From Sepioteuthis lessoniana (Eukaryota; Mollusca; Cephalopoda; Myopsida; Loliginidae): a stretch of 64,000 bases of DNA. Location of the stretch: positions 35,716,883 through 35,780,882 of the forward strand of contig OY757947.1 in assembly GCA_963585895.1 (NCBI GenBank). The letters run 5' to 3'. Position 1 is the stretch's first letter. Each line of letters begins with the position of its first letter. The position numbers and the translations under genes are program-made. Below the pieces are notes generated by a model. The model saw only the letters and a program-made list of their open reading frames with translations. It searched no databases and had not been told where the DNA came from. This document shows, in pieces, positions 37,641 to 49,428 of this stretch.

Positions 37641-38838
37641 TGTTTTTTTCTCATCTACAGAAGCCACTCTCCTAAAATCCTTCATGCATTTTAAATGATA
37701 GTATTGTGAAAGACAGTATGATTTTACCGACCAGTTTTTGACTCTTGTCTTTGGGTGGAAAATAGGGCTTCTTTCCTAACTTGGTTTATCATGTTCTGTC
37801 TCTTGTAATTTTATTGACTTAAATAGTAGTTGGTTGACTTCTGCTTTGAAAGGAGAGGGGAAGAGGATTCCCATTTAGGTATTCGTTTTTACCCTTTTTT
37901 GGTGGTGGTGGGGGGGCTTTCTTTCTTTATTTAGGCTGAATATTCTACACTAGTATGGGGATCTGTCAATAATTCTACCCAAGTTTTTTAAAAATTTTAT
38001 CTAAGAATTGTATTTTAGTTTTAAAATCACTGTATATAAAAAAAATACGTATTACTGAATTGCAGATTTTCATCGGTGCATCGTCCACAGATATAATTCC
38101 CCACTTCAATCACTTGATTGCGGTATTCACAAAATCTAATTGGCATAAATCATATTAATATCATTTTAGATTTAATTCCAGATTAAGTTACGCTTTGTAA
38201 ATATCAATATGTGACTATTTCAGTCTGGTTCTATCTTTTTCGAGAGTGTAGATCTATCTATCTATCTATCTATCTCAGCATGTTCACGTTAATCTATCTT
38301 AATCTGTTCGCATCTGTTAACCTATCCTCTCAATGTTTAGCATTGAAAACTTTTTTCCTATTTTATGAGACGACCATCTTAAAAAATTGCAGTCATTTTT
38401 TTCCACATGAGTAACGAAATTTCGTGGGAGAATGGGTCCCGGAGCACATGTATGGCAAATTTAGAGGTTGTACCATTAAGTTAAAGATTCTCGTGGGATA
38501 CCGACTTAATCTGCTCAACTAGAAGCTGGTTTAATGTGTTGACGTCAAAAGTTAATTTAAACTCAATTTGTTATGAGCCTGTGTATCTTATCGTGGTTTA
38601 CGATTTCTCTTTCTTTTTTAAACGCTACATGCAAACTTAAACGGAAGGTAGATTGCTTTTCTATTTTGAGTCATAGAACCCATTTCAATTCAAATTTAAT
38701 ACAAAAGAAAACGATAAAATATTTTTCAAAAATTTGCTAAAACTTCCTTTTTGAAATATATGACTTTCTATAAACTGTATTTCTTTATTATTTTTCCATC
38801 TCTTAATTGATAGTTTTCTCTTGTTTTATCGATTACAG
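37641..38838. repeat. Unit B pre-exon block with TCTA microsatellite and splice acceptor
   Basis: 37641-38020 is unassigned, with a G run near 37903. 38025-38838 matches 61480-62276: the same TCATCGG(T/A)GCATCGTCCA block, a TCTA run at 38247-38274, and the acceptor TTATCGATTACAG ending at 38838. No gene was seen before the exon. Confidence 0.7.
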
Positions 38839-39076
38839 ATTTTCAAACCGGAGATGTTCTTGACTTTTGATACAGTATTTTCTTGATGAGCAGGATTTTC
38901 GAAGAAATCCCATTTGAAACGAATATGTGAATATCTACTGGGATAAATTATATTCTTTTGAAGGAAGGATTGTTTGTTTTTCATAGTTTGGTGGCGTCTT
39001 TGAAGGTAAATACTGGTGAGAAATCTTTTGTAAAACATCTTGGTCTCCTTATCCAGGTGAGAAATTCTAATGAAAT

Positions 39077-39481
39077 ATGCAAACACAAATCAAAGAAAAG
39101 CCATTGCCTTGCAAACTATGCGGCTCATCGTTTTCAAATATGCTGCAGTTTGAAGTGCATATACAAACACATCTTGGAGAGAAATCATATACTTGTGAAA
39201 TGAGTGGCTCAAGCTTTTCAACCAATTCGGGAGCTCAAGTGGATATGGAAGGACACAAAAGAGAGAAAAGCCATATTTGTGAGATTTGTTCCTTTTCCTC
39301 TGCACGAATATCAGATTTAGAGAGGCATATAAGAATACACACTGGAGAGAGGCCATATTCCTGTGACATATGTGATTCTTCCTTTTCCCAAAAATCACAT
39401 TTGGATATTCATAGGCGAACACACACTGGAGAGAAGACATGCAGGACACTGCTGGAGAAGCAGGGGCGAGCTCATAAGTGA
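39077..39481 (+). pseudogene. C2H2 zinc-finger gene truncated by LINE tail (ZNF B)
   Basis: The start [15 protein letters not shown] is the same as in ZNF A and C, and a TGA lies in frame just upstream. Finger 1 is intact; finger 2 has CEMS in place of CxxC; fingers 3 (CEICSFSSARISDLERHIRIH) and 4 ([21 protein letters not shown]) are intact. After TGEK at about 39436 the zinc-finger sequence stops and LINE sequence begins. It adds 14 chance residues and ends at TGA 39479-39481. A short protein with three good fingers could still be made. The later fingers seen in ZNF A and C are missing, and the sequence after the LINE tail is not the normal ZNF 3' flank, so more than a simple insertion has happened. 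Confidence 0.87.
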
Positions 39482-39663
39482 TGTACTCTGATGGATCCCC
39501 ACATACGGCCGGGCAAAAGCAGGACGACCAGCTCGAACATACATTCAGCAGCTATGTGAGGATACGGGATGTAGCCCTGAAGACCTGCCAGAGGCGATGA
39601 ACGATAGGGGGAAGTGGCGAGAGAGGGTCATGTCGTGCTAGCGGCACGACATGATGATGATGA
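39437..39663 (+). mobile_element. RTE-like LINE 3' end fused to ZNF B
   Basis: In the LINE frame (one base off the ZNF frame) the + strand reads RHAGHCWRSRGELISDVL, then a stop, then GRAKAGRPARTYIQQLCED, and ends in ATGATGATGATG. These are the last 75 or so codons and the 3' triplet tail of the family at 31920 and 34613. Orientation is opposite to those copies. It is strongly 5' truncated. Confidence 0.88.
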
Positions 39664-40314
39664 TTATTTATTTGATGTTTGTGGGAATTATAGGGACTGG
39701 AAGATCGGAGACACGTGAGAAAAAGACAGACTGGTCATTCCCCTTAATATATAGTGGTCAGATATTTGACTGGTGCCCTCAAAGTTAAGATAGCTCTATT
39801 CATGTGTTGTATAGCCATGACCACTATACATTCACATATACCTTCGACCGGATGCACCTGTTATTTACAAAGGTGCATTTACTATTTTGACAACTCGGCC
39901 GGGTTCAATATGCAACACATGGTCATTAGACGAATGTCTCTTCCTGTGGTTAATAAATCTATTTGCTTTGTTTTACACCCACGAGTCCGTTTCTTTTATC
40001 TTTTGTTTTATATATTTTCTTCTGTCGTAAAAAAAGCTAACAGTTTTCGGTTAGTTTTCTTTTTGTTTAAGCGGCCATTTTTAATGTTTACATATTTTCT
40101 TTGTTGGTAAAAACGTTACACTTTGTTTCTTTGTTTTTGTTTTCTACGCAGCCATTTGTAATAGAATTTACAGGCTTGCAAGTACTTAATATTTCTATCA
40201 TTTCTGCATATGCATAATTATTGTATTCATTCACGATAGACGATAATCTTTAAAAAAAGAAACCGTTGGAAGCGAACCAAAACAAGTGTGACATGCAAGA
40301 TTAATAAAAATCAA
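39664..40314. other. Unassigned stretch after ZNF B
   Basis: The + strand ORF 39754-40110 (118 codons) is hydrophobic towards its end, but it starts in ordinary AT-rich sequence and has no homologue here. I do not call it a gene. I see no ZNF 3' flank of the type found after ZNF A or C. Confidence 0.3.
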
Positions 40315-40480
40315 TACAATATAACCTAACGATAACCCCACCAAAAATAAATTGAATATATCCTCATGACAATAGCCTACTCACCGAAATATCAAAAATA
40401 TAATGAATATATCCTTCTAAGAATAAAATGCCCTCCCTCGCCGAAATAAAACAAAATAAATTGAATATAACCCAAGTAAC
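40315..40480 (+). repeat. 40-50 base AT-rich minisatellite, array 3
   Basis: These are short repeats of the AAATTGAATATA-CCT type, followed directly by module Y, as at 57235-57650. Confidence 0.7.
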
Positions 40481-40484
40481 ACAC

Positions 40485-40895
40485 ACTTACATTCCTAGCC
40501 AGTTACATGACTGAGTTTTTTTTTTTATTGCTTTTTGAAGGGAACGAAGCTCCAACTGACAAGTCACACCCACGTTCATTCAACGTTTTCGACCAACATG
40601 AAAAACACCTCACTTTCACGGATGGTAGATGTGTAGATACCATCACCATTAATCATATCAATCAGCAAAAAAAAAAAAACACATCTCAACACTAGACACT
40701 AACAACACAAGTGCCACAGATACACCAGCTAAACAGATCCAAATAAGTCGCTTCCTCTGACGATTTCAAAAAGCTCCTTAATTGATACGATCAATCATCA
40801 AAGTGGAGGTACTTAGTGGAGCCCATCAGCAACTCACGTTCGACATCCTTTTTTAACAATCAGAAAGATACGAACACGTCATTTTCATTAGTTAT
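40485..40895 (+). repeat. Module Y, left half
   Basis: It matches 12440-12790 and 57650-58030. It is interrupted at 40895 and resumes at 41950 (CTATTTAAAAAGCC), then continues to about 42270. Confidence 0.7.
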
Positions 40896-41949
40896 TGTGA
40901 CGAGGATATATGACACCCTATTATATACTTCGGGTGGTGGGGGAAGGAGGCTGGCGGCCGACTATGGTAGTAAGCAAGAATCAGCGGACAATAGTAGTAA
41001 GCAAGAATTACAGAATAGTGGAAGTGGGAAAGGTCGTCTCTTTACCACCCTCTCTATCATTACAAAGTGATATGGGCATGGGAGAACCCCACTCTCTATT
41101 TGCCAAGTATGTTTCAGCGGAGAGGCAGACCTGCGACCACGATTGGTATTGAGGGAAAAAAACGTCAAATGCCAACACGTGGTTAATTTTCAAACTACGG
41201 AAACTAGTTAGATGCCATGTAGCCGTCAAAGGGTGAGGACACATAATGTGTTTTCGTTTATTCCTCAAAGGATGAAGACGCCTAAGGAGTTGCCTTTTGT
41301 TCGTTGAAAAACTAAGAACATAATTTGAGAAATGGAAGAAACCCAAATTTCAAAGTCATGCTGCGCAGGGAATACGGAGAAAAGAAAAAGCTTATCCTTT
41401 GAATGAACTCAAACTCCAAGGTATGAGGAGCCTCGTTAAACGAATTCCTAAAGAAAAGACCTGTCCACGAGGAAAGAGACAATTATTAATCTAGATCTGA
41501 AATAAGACGTGTATCCTTCCACCAACGCGTTAAGGAAACCCAATAACGAGTGGAAAAAGAGAAGGCTCCTCCGAGATACAGAAAGACTTTCTCGCTCCTG
41601 ACTTTAACCTGAACTGATTTTTTTCTTTGTTTCTTTCTTTTATTCAATAAAAGAATATTGTTATTAATCTTGTTAACTCAAACACGGCAGTTCAGATTCC
41701 TTTTTTATGGTGGAAAAACTGTATTTGTCGAAGATCTTGCATTTGAGGAGGAAAGCTAGCCAGTTAGCTGTGCTGACTTTTATCAATTCATCGATAACTC
41801 GCACAGTGGCTTAAAAATGTGGCCCCGCTTGGGAGTTGATGATATCTGTAACACTAAATAGCGTTCGGCAGACCACAGTCAACGTCTGTGCCCTGCGTTA
41901 ACTGGTGGACAGCATCCTGCAAGCCCGCTGGGCACATGGCAGCGTAACA
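40896..41949. mobile_element. Possible solo LTR inserted in module Y
   Basis: Module Y is continuous across this 1.05 kb stretch when it is removed. The stretch begins TGTGACG and ends CGTAACA, an imperfect terminal inverted repeat with TG...CA ends. TTAT before and CTAT after may be a diverged target duplication. It contains TATTATATACTT near the start and an AATAAAAGAAT word near 41645. No coding domain was seen. An LTR is the most likely reading. Confidence 0.45.
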
Positions 41950-42274
41950 CTATTTAAAAAGCCACGTTAACTATGATCAATTATCAAAGACGAGGACCTT
42001 ATCGTAGCTCACCGGCTACTGACTTTGGACATCTTTGTTTAAAAATCGGAAAGATTTGAGCAGGTTACTCTCTGCTTTCATGATTCTGGTATAGGGTCAT
42101 CTGAAGGCAACGAACAACCTTAGTTTTTCCTAGCTTCTCTACTTCTGCGAGACTAGCACTAGGTAATCTCAAGGCATCGAACCATTTAGTTTTTCCTCTT
42201 CTTTCGCGAGGCTGGTATGGGCCATCTCAAGACATCGGAATATCTAAGTTTCTCCTCAATTATAGTACACTTTG
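41950..42274 (+). repeat. Module Y, right half
   Basis: GATCAATTATCAAAGACGAG, GGCTACTGA and the repeated AGGCATCGAA-type words match 58085-58330 and 13320-13450. No gene was seen. Confidence 0.65.
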
Positions 42275-42677
42275 CACCGTCTGGGTCCTAATCTTGGGCA
42301 CAGTACCAAATATGATGCCACAGTTTGGTCCAAATGTCGTACCATCGCTTAGTCGAGAGTTTTTAGGGTCGAATCCTGTTTATTGTTTCGTCGTGAATTT
42401 TCAGGGCCGAATCCTGCGTCTGGCTGTGTCACGGATTTTCAAGGTTGAATCCTCGTAACGGTGCCAAATAAATTTTCGGATTGTTCCTTTATCAATCCTG
42501 TCTGTGTCCACGCTGTGTTTGAAAGATCCACAGAAAACGAACGACACAATCTATCCGGAACTTCATTTGACGGTCCAGCGATCCGTTGAAACAAAGTTGT
42601 GTGGGTGTTGGCAACTCTAAAACTCTGTCAACAATTAACAATAATTTATTATTCGATGTTCAGACGGCTTACAGTAA

Positions 42678-42712
<35 letters not shown>
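42275..42712 (+). repeat. Repeat R, copy 1, ending in a GA run
   Basis: It closely matches 53365-53860 from ACCGTCTGGG(T/C)CC to a GA microsatellite. Inside are several spaced copies of a GGGTCGAATCCTG-like word. It could be an LTR plus leader of an unclassified retroelement. The GA run abuts the end of the inverted duplication. Confidence 0.7.
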
Positions 42713-42713
<1 letters not shown>

Positions 42714-43157
42714 AGCTTCACCTTAATTATGGGTACTAATGAAATAAATTATTATTCCGTTAACAGAAACTTGCAAATACCACCCTCTCTACTCAACAGT
42801 TACAAACTAATTTTGTGACAGATTGAAAAATTAATTCGTCTCGAAAATGACCTCTGAGTTAATACCTAAAAATCCCACTCGCCGATCAATCTGGAGATGT
42901 TAGCTATATTGATACCAAGGTTCGCTTCCGGTTGTAGAGAAAAATTCCGTTCGCTGATGATTTGTGTTTTTTAAACAAGGATTTCCGATGTCAAATGCCA
43001 CTGGTGCTTTAAACTTGGACAATACTCTCTGGTTCGCTGTTCAGCGTAGATAAACTTGATTCAGGGACACAGGGGTGTCTCGATAGGTTTTGATTGTTGA
43101 TTAAAGAACCAACAACTTTAAATTTCTGCCAGCACAGATATTTGTAAACAAGAATCC

Positions 43158-43595
43158 ATGATACTTCAAGCTGGACAGCGGGTCAAAAGTCAGTTATTAC
43201 AGACAAAAAACGTTTGTTTCAAAATAAATTCAAATAGAAAATATAGGGAATACCGGGGTCGTAGTGGTGTGAATGGAACATTGTTATTTAAAGGTCAAAT
43301 CATGTGTGCTACAATCAGATTCGGAAATCGTATTTGTCACGAGTTACCAACTAAACAACATGATATCCAAATAAGCTATACAGTCACTTCGGCTACTCAC
43401 AATAGCTTTCAATGTATATTGTATGGAAAGACTTCAAAATGTGATGGCGGAATTTACAAAGTTCTTCAAAATGCTATGTATCACGAAAGAGAAATACTAA
43501 ATACTTCTAAAGAAAATGCTGGACCTGTTTGCCTGTACACTCCTAGACATTTACCACACCGACGTCCAGCTGGATTTAATAGTCTCTCAGGATGA
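43158..43595 (+). CDS. Unrecognised 145-residue ORF
   Basis: The ORF encodes MILQAGQRVKSQLL to FNSLSG. The middle part (GVNGTLLFKGQIMCATIRFG to HDIQISYTVTSA) and the Cys-bearing second half (FQCILYGKTSKCDGG, GPVCLYTPRH) have protein-like composition, unlike most frames here. I see no signal peptide, membrane segment or known domain, and I do not recognise the family. The inverted copy at 8636-8900 has a shift, a stop and a 190-base gap, so the longer version is probably ancestral. The ORF could be part of a retroelement, since a gypsy fragment follows at 43620, or an exon of a host gene. The start is the first ATG in frame and is not secure. Confidence 0.35.
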   Translation: MILQAGQRVKSQLLQTKNVCFKINSNRKYREYRGRSGVNGTLLFKGQIMCATIRFGNRICHELPTKQHDIQISYTVTSATHNSFQCILYGKTSKCDGGIYKVLQNAMYHEREILNTSKENAGPVCLYTPRHLPHRRPAGFNSLSG

Positions 43596-43619
43596 TAAGT
43601 CACTTCTAACACAGTTTAC

Positions 43620-43740
43620 ACTCTGGTACTCAGACATGTTAAATAAACCAAAACTGGAGATGTGAGGACGATTCATTCAACTAAGCAATATAGGGAGAGA
43701 TCCGTCAGAGGAATAAAGTTGATAAAAAGTTGGACAAACG
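43620..43740 (+). mobile_element. Ty3/gypsy RT fragment
   Basis: With one or two shifts the + strand reads a KPKxGDVR-like start, then a Thr/Lys motif and a KVDKKLDK-like end. This resembles the first conserved RT block of Ty3/gypsy elements. The same DNA, with diverged bases, lies on the - strand at about 57120-57235, next to a clearer gypsy RT. Confidence 0.5.
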
Positions 43741-43742
43741 TC

Positions 43743-43890
43743 ATTATCATCATCATGTCACGCTATGAGCACGGATATCCGTAACTCTCTTTCGCCACCC
43801 CTCACTATCGTCCATTGCCTCCGGTAGGTCTTCAGGGCTACATCTTGTATTGGCATAGAGCTGTTGTATGTAGGTTCGAGCTGGTCGTCC
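43743..43890 (-). mobile_element. RTE-like LINE 3' tail fragment
   Basis: It begins (as read on +) with an ATCATCATCATG triplet run. It then matches the element's last 130 or so bases (ACGGATATCC, AGGTCTTCAGGGCTACATC, GTAGGTTCGAGCTGGTCGTCC). It ends exactly where right-arm sequence matching 7677 begins, so it is a 5'-truncated insertion at that point. Confidence 0.8.
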
Positions 43891-44375
43891 AGAGTCAGAT
43901 ATATAAAACATTAAACAGACTGTTAAGGAGATTTAATCCTCTTTTTTAACGTCTTAATTTTACACTCTTCCTCTCCGTTTAAACTGAAGAAGTCTCATTG
44001 GAAAGGCCAACGAATACGAGAAGGCAACGAAAATTGGCAACAACACATAAAATGGAGTGATGCCAATATAAAAGGTGAGATACTATCAATGAAATATCAG
44101 AAGAAAATAATTTGTTTTTTAAAATGAGTGAATAAGTGACCATCCATACAACATCACAGTACGTAAGGGATTTATGGGCTACTTCGCATATATTATGAGA
44201 CAAAAATGTTTAAATATTGATTATATATTGCAACCATAAAACCATTCATAGTTGACTGATGGAACTAAGACGAGACGTAGAGTATTAGAAAATTTGGCTG
44301 AGATATGCCTTGAAGAAAAAGATGGGATTCTTCGTTTTTACTATTGTTAAGGTTGCTAGTGAATTATCTCTCTTT

Positions 44376-44423
<48 letters not shown>

Positions 44424-44538
44424 ATAAAGCCTAAACAGACAAATCTACCAAGAGTTCACCGAATGGATCTTCAAAAAGAATATGTGCATATATATATGAA
44501 TATATTTGTGTGTATATAGATGTATATGAGTATATATT

Positions 44539-44575
<37 letters not shown>

Positions 44576-45024
44576 TTTGATATCTATAGGTGCCTATATA
44601 TATGTCTATATAAAATTAAAAATGGAAAGTTCTCGACTGTAGTCAAGGGTGACCGAAAGGCTTCCTTTTTAATAGGTACTACACCACTGTGTAAGGGAGA
44701 CAACTGCTCTTTTTCCTCTTTAGCAAGAATACATCAAGAGTCATTTTTATAGAGACTCAAGAAAATTAATAGAAATTCCGTGGTTTTTTAGTGTGGTTAT
44801 TCATTGGAAGATATTTTTTCTACAGAGGCCTCAAGAGAAAGAAACGAAAAAAGTTTAAGAGACATACACTTTCGAGGAAAATATTCGCATAAAACCACGG
44901 ATGGTTTCGAGTTTGATCAGCCATACTTTAAAAAGAAAAATGTTCGTACTGCACTTTGAAGTGAACATCGAAACATTATGATTTGTATCCTTGTCAACTG
45001 TCACGAATAATCACCATGTGTAAA

Positions 45025-45102
<78 letters not shown>

Positions 45103-48100
45103 TCACAACTCAGAAAAAAGGTTTCGGATCCTGTATGTGATTTGCGAAGGGAAAATAAATGTTTTGATACATGCATGTGAAATATTTAAAAAATATTCTA
45201 ATTTTTGCATCCTCTTCGACACTCAAAAAATCGGAATTATATTTTAGCATGATTTTTTTCGATAAATTATCTTTCTTTTCTTATCTATTTGTCGGATAAT
45301 ATTCTATGAATCATTTAAATCTGTTTATAAATTAAGCTATTATTGATTTTATTATTAATTAGTATATTATTGGGTATTTCTTTATGTAAATAAAGATCAA
45401 TTAAGATTACCATCCCCCACAGTATATGCTTAATTTGTATGTTGTTATGAAGTCGATAGTGTGATTGATGTGTATTTAGTTGTTAGATTTTTCCACGTGA
45501 CAAGATTTACTTTTATTTCAACTCAAAATATATAAGACGGAATCAGATTTGTAATTCATTAAACCGATTGTTAAGAAAACCTAAACCTCTTTTTGCACGT
45601 CTAAATTTTTCCTTTTTTTCATACACCTTAATTTTATATTTGTATTACACGTCTTATTTTTACACTCTTTTTTACATATCATCATTTTATACTTTTGTTT
45701 ATTTAACCAACCAACCAACCAACCTTTTGTTCATTAATCATAATTTATTACACTTTTTACAGGTCATGATTTTATATTCTTTTTACACGTCATAATTTTA
45801 CCCAAATTTTTGCAAGTCATAATTTTTTGAAGTGCTGATGAATATGTCGACCACGCAATCTTTTGTAAAGAGGAAGTTACATAATACAAAATAGATTGTT
45901 AAGAAAAATGAATCCAATTTTTCCTTGTCTAAAATTTTTCTTCTTTTCATAGGGCTTAATTTTATATGAGCGTAAAGTTATGGGTCATGATTTTATAATC
46001 TTGTTACACTCATTTTTGCATGTCATAATTTTGTAGCCGGACCGATAAATATGTCGATCACTCAATCTTTTGTAAAGAGAAAGTGATATGACACAAAACT
46101 AGGCAAGGATGACAAAGACAAGAAAAGAAAAGAAAAACTCCCATTGATTTAAATGATTGTGGATGGTTTGCGTATAATATCGGTTTTCTTTGAGACAATG
46201 TCTGCATATTAGTGTCAAGTGAAAAGGATCGTATAAAGAGAAAGCTGGAGTAAAGGCTGGACCGCAGCTGGCAGAGGAACATGCTGGACCAATACATCTG
46301 CAAGCGAAAATAGCTCTGTAGATTCGGAGAGAATTGCTCCTTCGCCGCTGCGGGAAGTTGTCTGGTTGGGTTGCAAAGAAAAGTAAAAGCAAGGAATACC
46401 GTTAGCCATGAGCCGTAGTCGACCGTCGACTTCAGTTTTTTTGCTGTAAATGTTTCCTGGTTTTATAGCGGAATGTGTTTGTGTATTTGCCGAGTAAGCA
46501 GGAGTCAGATTATGATTAATCATGAAAAAAACATTATACCATATAGAGAAGCTGGCAAATACCACCCTCTCTGTTTCACAGTTAGAAACTACTTTCGAAA
46601 AGGATGGGAGAATTAATTGGTCTCAAAAATATCGTCTGCGTTTGTACTAGAAAATTTCTCGATATCAGTAACTGGTGGACTAAGAGAAGATTGCAAATAC
46701 CACCATGTTGGTTCTGAAAGATTCCACTCTCTGAGAAATTTGGCGATGTTACACAATTACGCCACCAATAAATGTGGTTCAGCCTTAATTTCAGTTTTCC
46801 CTTTTCCTTATTACCTCGACCCAATTCCTTACCTCATCCATCAGCGGCAAACGTAGCAGTCCGGCCGAATCACAGGAGCTCCTTTTCGCTGATGTTTGAC
46901 AACCATGATCCACATGACAAGACTCTTTATCCTCATCATCCAGCAGTGGAACAGCCTTTACTCCAGCTTTCCCTTTTCCTATTCTTTTCAAGACTAAAAT
47001 CCTGAAACTCTTTTTTCAATACTTTTTAGTGCTAGAGAGACAGTCTTTATAATCATCTTGCTTAAAGGTCCAATCGTTACTCCAGCTGTTGTTTACAGGG
47101 AAAAGAAAAACGCTGATGTACAAAAATATAATCTTTTTCATTACTTTACTTTTCATTAACCAGAAAGTACGTATGGGGTCTTCAAGTCACTTTCCAAATT
47201 TATGTAACCGGTCTATTTCCTGTTATGTTCCCCATCCAAATTGCGCATCATGTCAAAAAGGGGTCTTCAAGTCACTATCTAACATAGCTATCCCTTTTTT
47301 CTGTTTTTTTTTAGGGTTAAAATCACACGAGTTTTTTCATCTCTTTTCAATATTAATCGAAAGTCTTTATTGCCCATTAAGGACTATGTTATATCCTGTT
47401 ATCTTACTGCCTTTTTTAGGCTTATAAAACTTACTATCAGCACGAGACACGATAATACCAGCACCCCGACATGCTGTCATCTCAACATAATCAGTGATTT
47501 TTGCATTTCAAGAAATTTCGGAGAAATCAGCAATTTTTACTCTGGAAGGAAAACAGACGTGCCTGGCAACTTGGTGATTTCTGCAACTCGAACAGACCAA
47601 CAAACAAGCTTCATTCGTAATATTTGCAAAATAGGAAGTTGGCATTTCAAATTTACAATATTTTCTTTGCCATCCTAGTTTCGTGTCAAATCCCTCCTTA
47701 CAAAAGTTTGCCTGATAGACATACGTATCGGCCCTTCAACAAAATTATGACGTATACGGGACTTGTTGGTTATTGATATTTGACTCTGTTAAGTTCTACT
47801 TGGTCCATTTTGATTCGCTGACGTCTTTCTGTCTGTGAAAGCTGCAAAAGAAGAAAATGGCAGGAAGATGGAGAGTGGATATATCGATTGAATTTCAATT
47901 TTATTTCCTTTGAGCTTTTGCACGTCTAATTTTTCGAGGAATGTCTTCCTAGACGATTTGAGAATAGTCGTTTCTCCGAATTAAGGAGTTGAAGTTCACT
48001 AGTCGTTTTCGGGGTTGATCTATCCAAATTCGGTGTTTTTTTGTTGTGGGTTGATATGTTTAAATTCGTTACTTTTATATAGGGTGCTGTTAACAGATTC

Positions 48101-49428
48101 GGCTGCTACTAGTGTAAGGGTGAACTAGCGTGCCGCTAATTGGGCACCTGATTCCCTCAGCGGCAGGTCAAAATAGGTCTTTCCAGCTCTACGGTCACTA
48201 CAGAAAGATAGAGAGTTTCTGTTTCGTGCTCATAGGTCTGTTTTTAGGCATGCGTAATTCCGACTTCCTGTCAGGGATTCAGGTAACTTCTGCTCTTTTG
48301 AACTTACTTTTCTTTAATTTCTTTTTTTTTTTTCATATTCACAACACGTGCCAAAATGAGCGGAAAATGATGACCTTTAAAAAGTGTATAAAAGTATGAC
48401 GTGTAAAAAAGTGTAATAAATTATGACGTATACAAAAGAGAGTAAAATCATGAGGTTTTAATAAAAGTTTAAAATTAAGACGTGTACTACGAGTATAAAA
48501 TTATGACGTGTGCAAAAAAATGAAAAATTTTGATGTGCAAAAAGAGGATTAAATTTTCTCACACTTAATGACTCATACTCTTTGCAAATTTTCTTGTGGC
48601 TTATTTCCCTGTACGTAAAAAACGATCGAAACACTTATTACTGTGTTGCTTGATGTCTACTGACCGGTTAACCAGAGTATAATGAGAGTTTTCCAATGAG
48701 ACTTTTTAAGTTTAAACAGAGAGGAAGAGTGTCAAATTAAGCCGTTAAAAAGAGGATTAAATCTTCTTAACGGTCTGTTCAATGGTTTATAAATCTGACT
48801 CTGTCTTTGAAACTGAAAAGTCTGTTGTGATTTCTCTTTTGTTTTCTTGCAAATTAATTTTTTCGCTTCAGTACTTCAATCCTGACCTTCCAAGATGTCA
48901 GGTACTGTTAAATCAACACAGCCCTGATCTTTTTGAATTTTGTTGGCAGAAAATAAATAATTTCTTTAAATTGTAAATACTGAAAGAAAGTAAAATTGCT
49001 AATTTTATTGTGTTTATTCAATTTATCTAAAATAAATATTTCCTTTGTTTAAAATTAAATTTATATATTACATTTACTTATATACATTTTTTTATTTCTC
49101 ATGAAAAGTAAAAGAATAAAAAATATCAGATTTTATTTTGTTTTTTTGTAACTAAAATAATACTGTTCCCTAGATATAATATGTAATTTGAATGATAAAA
49201 GAACGTGTAATGTCAAATTTTCTTATGTGTGTTTAAAATGTTATCTAAAAACCTATTCTAATTTTATTGCTTTTTTTCAACTATTCCAATTACTAAGACA
49301 GAATAAGTATTTATCGAAAATGCTGAATGTACACTTGTTTTATTGTATCTATCAAATTTGTATCGTTGCAGCAGTAAACGTGACCTGAGAATAATCGAAG
49401 AACTCCATCCTTCCGAAAATGATTTGTT

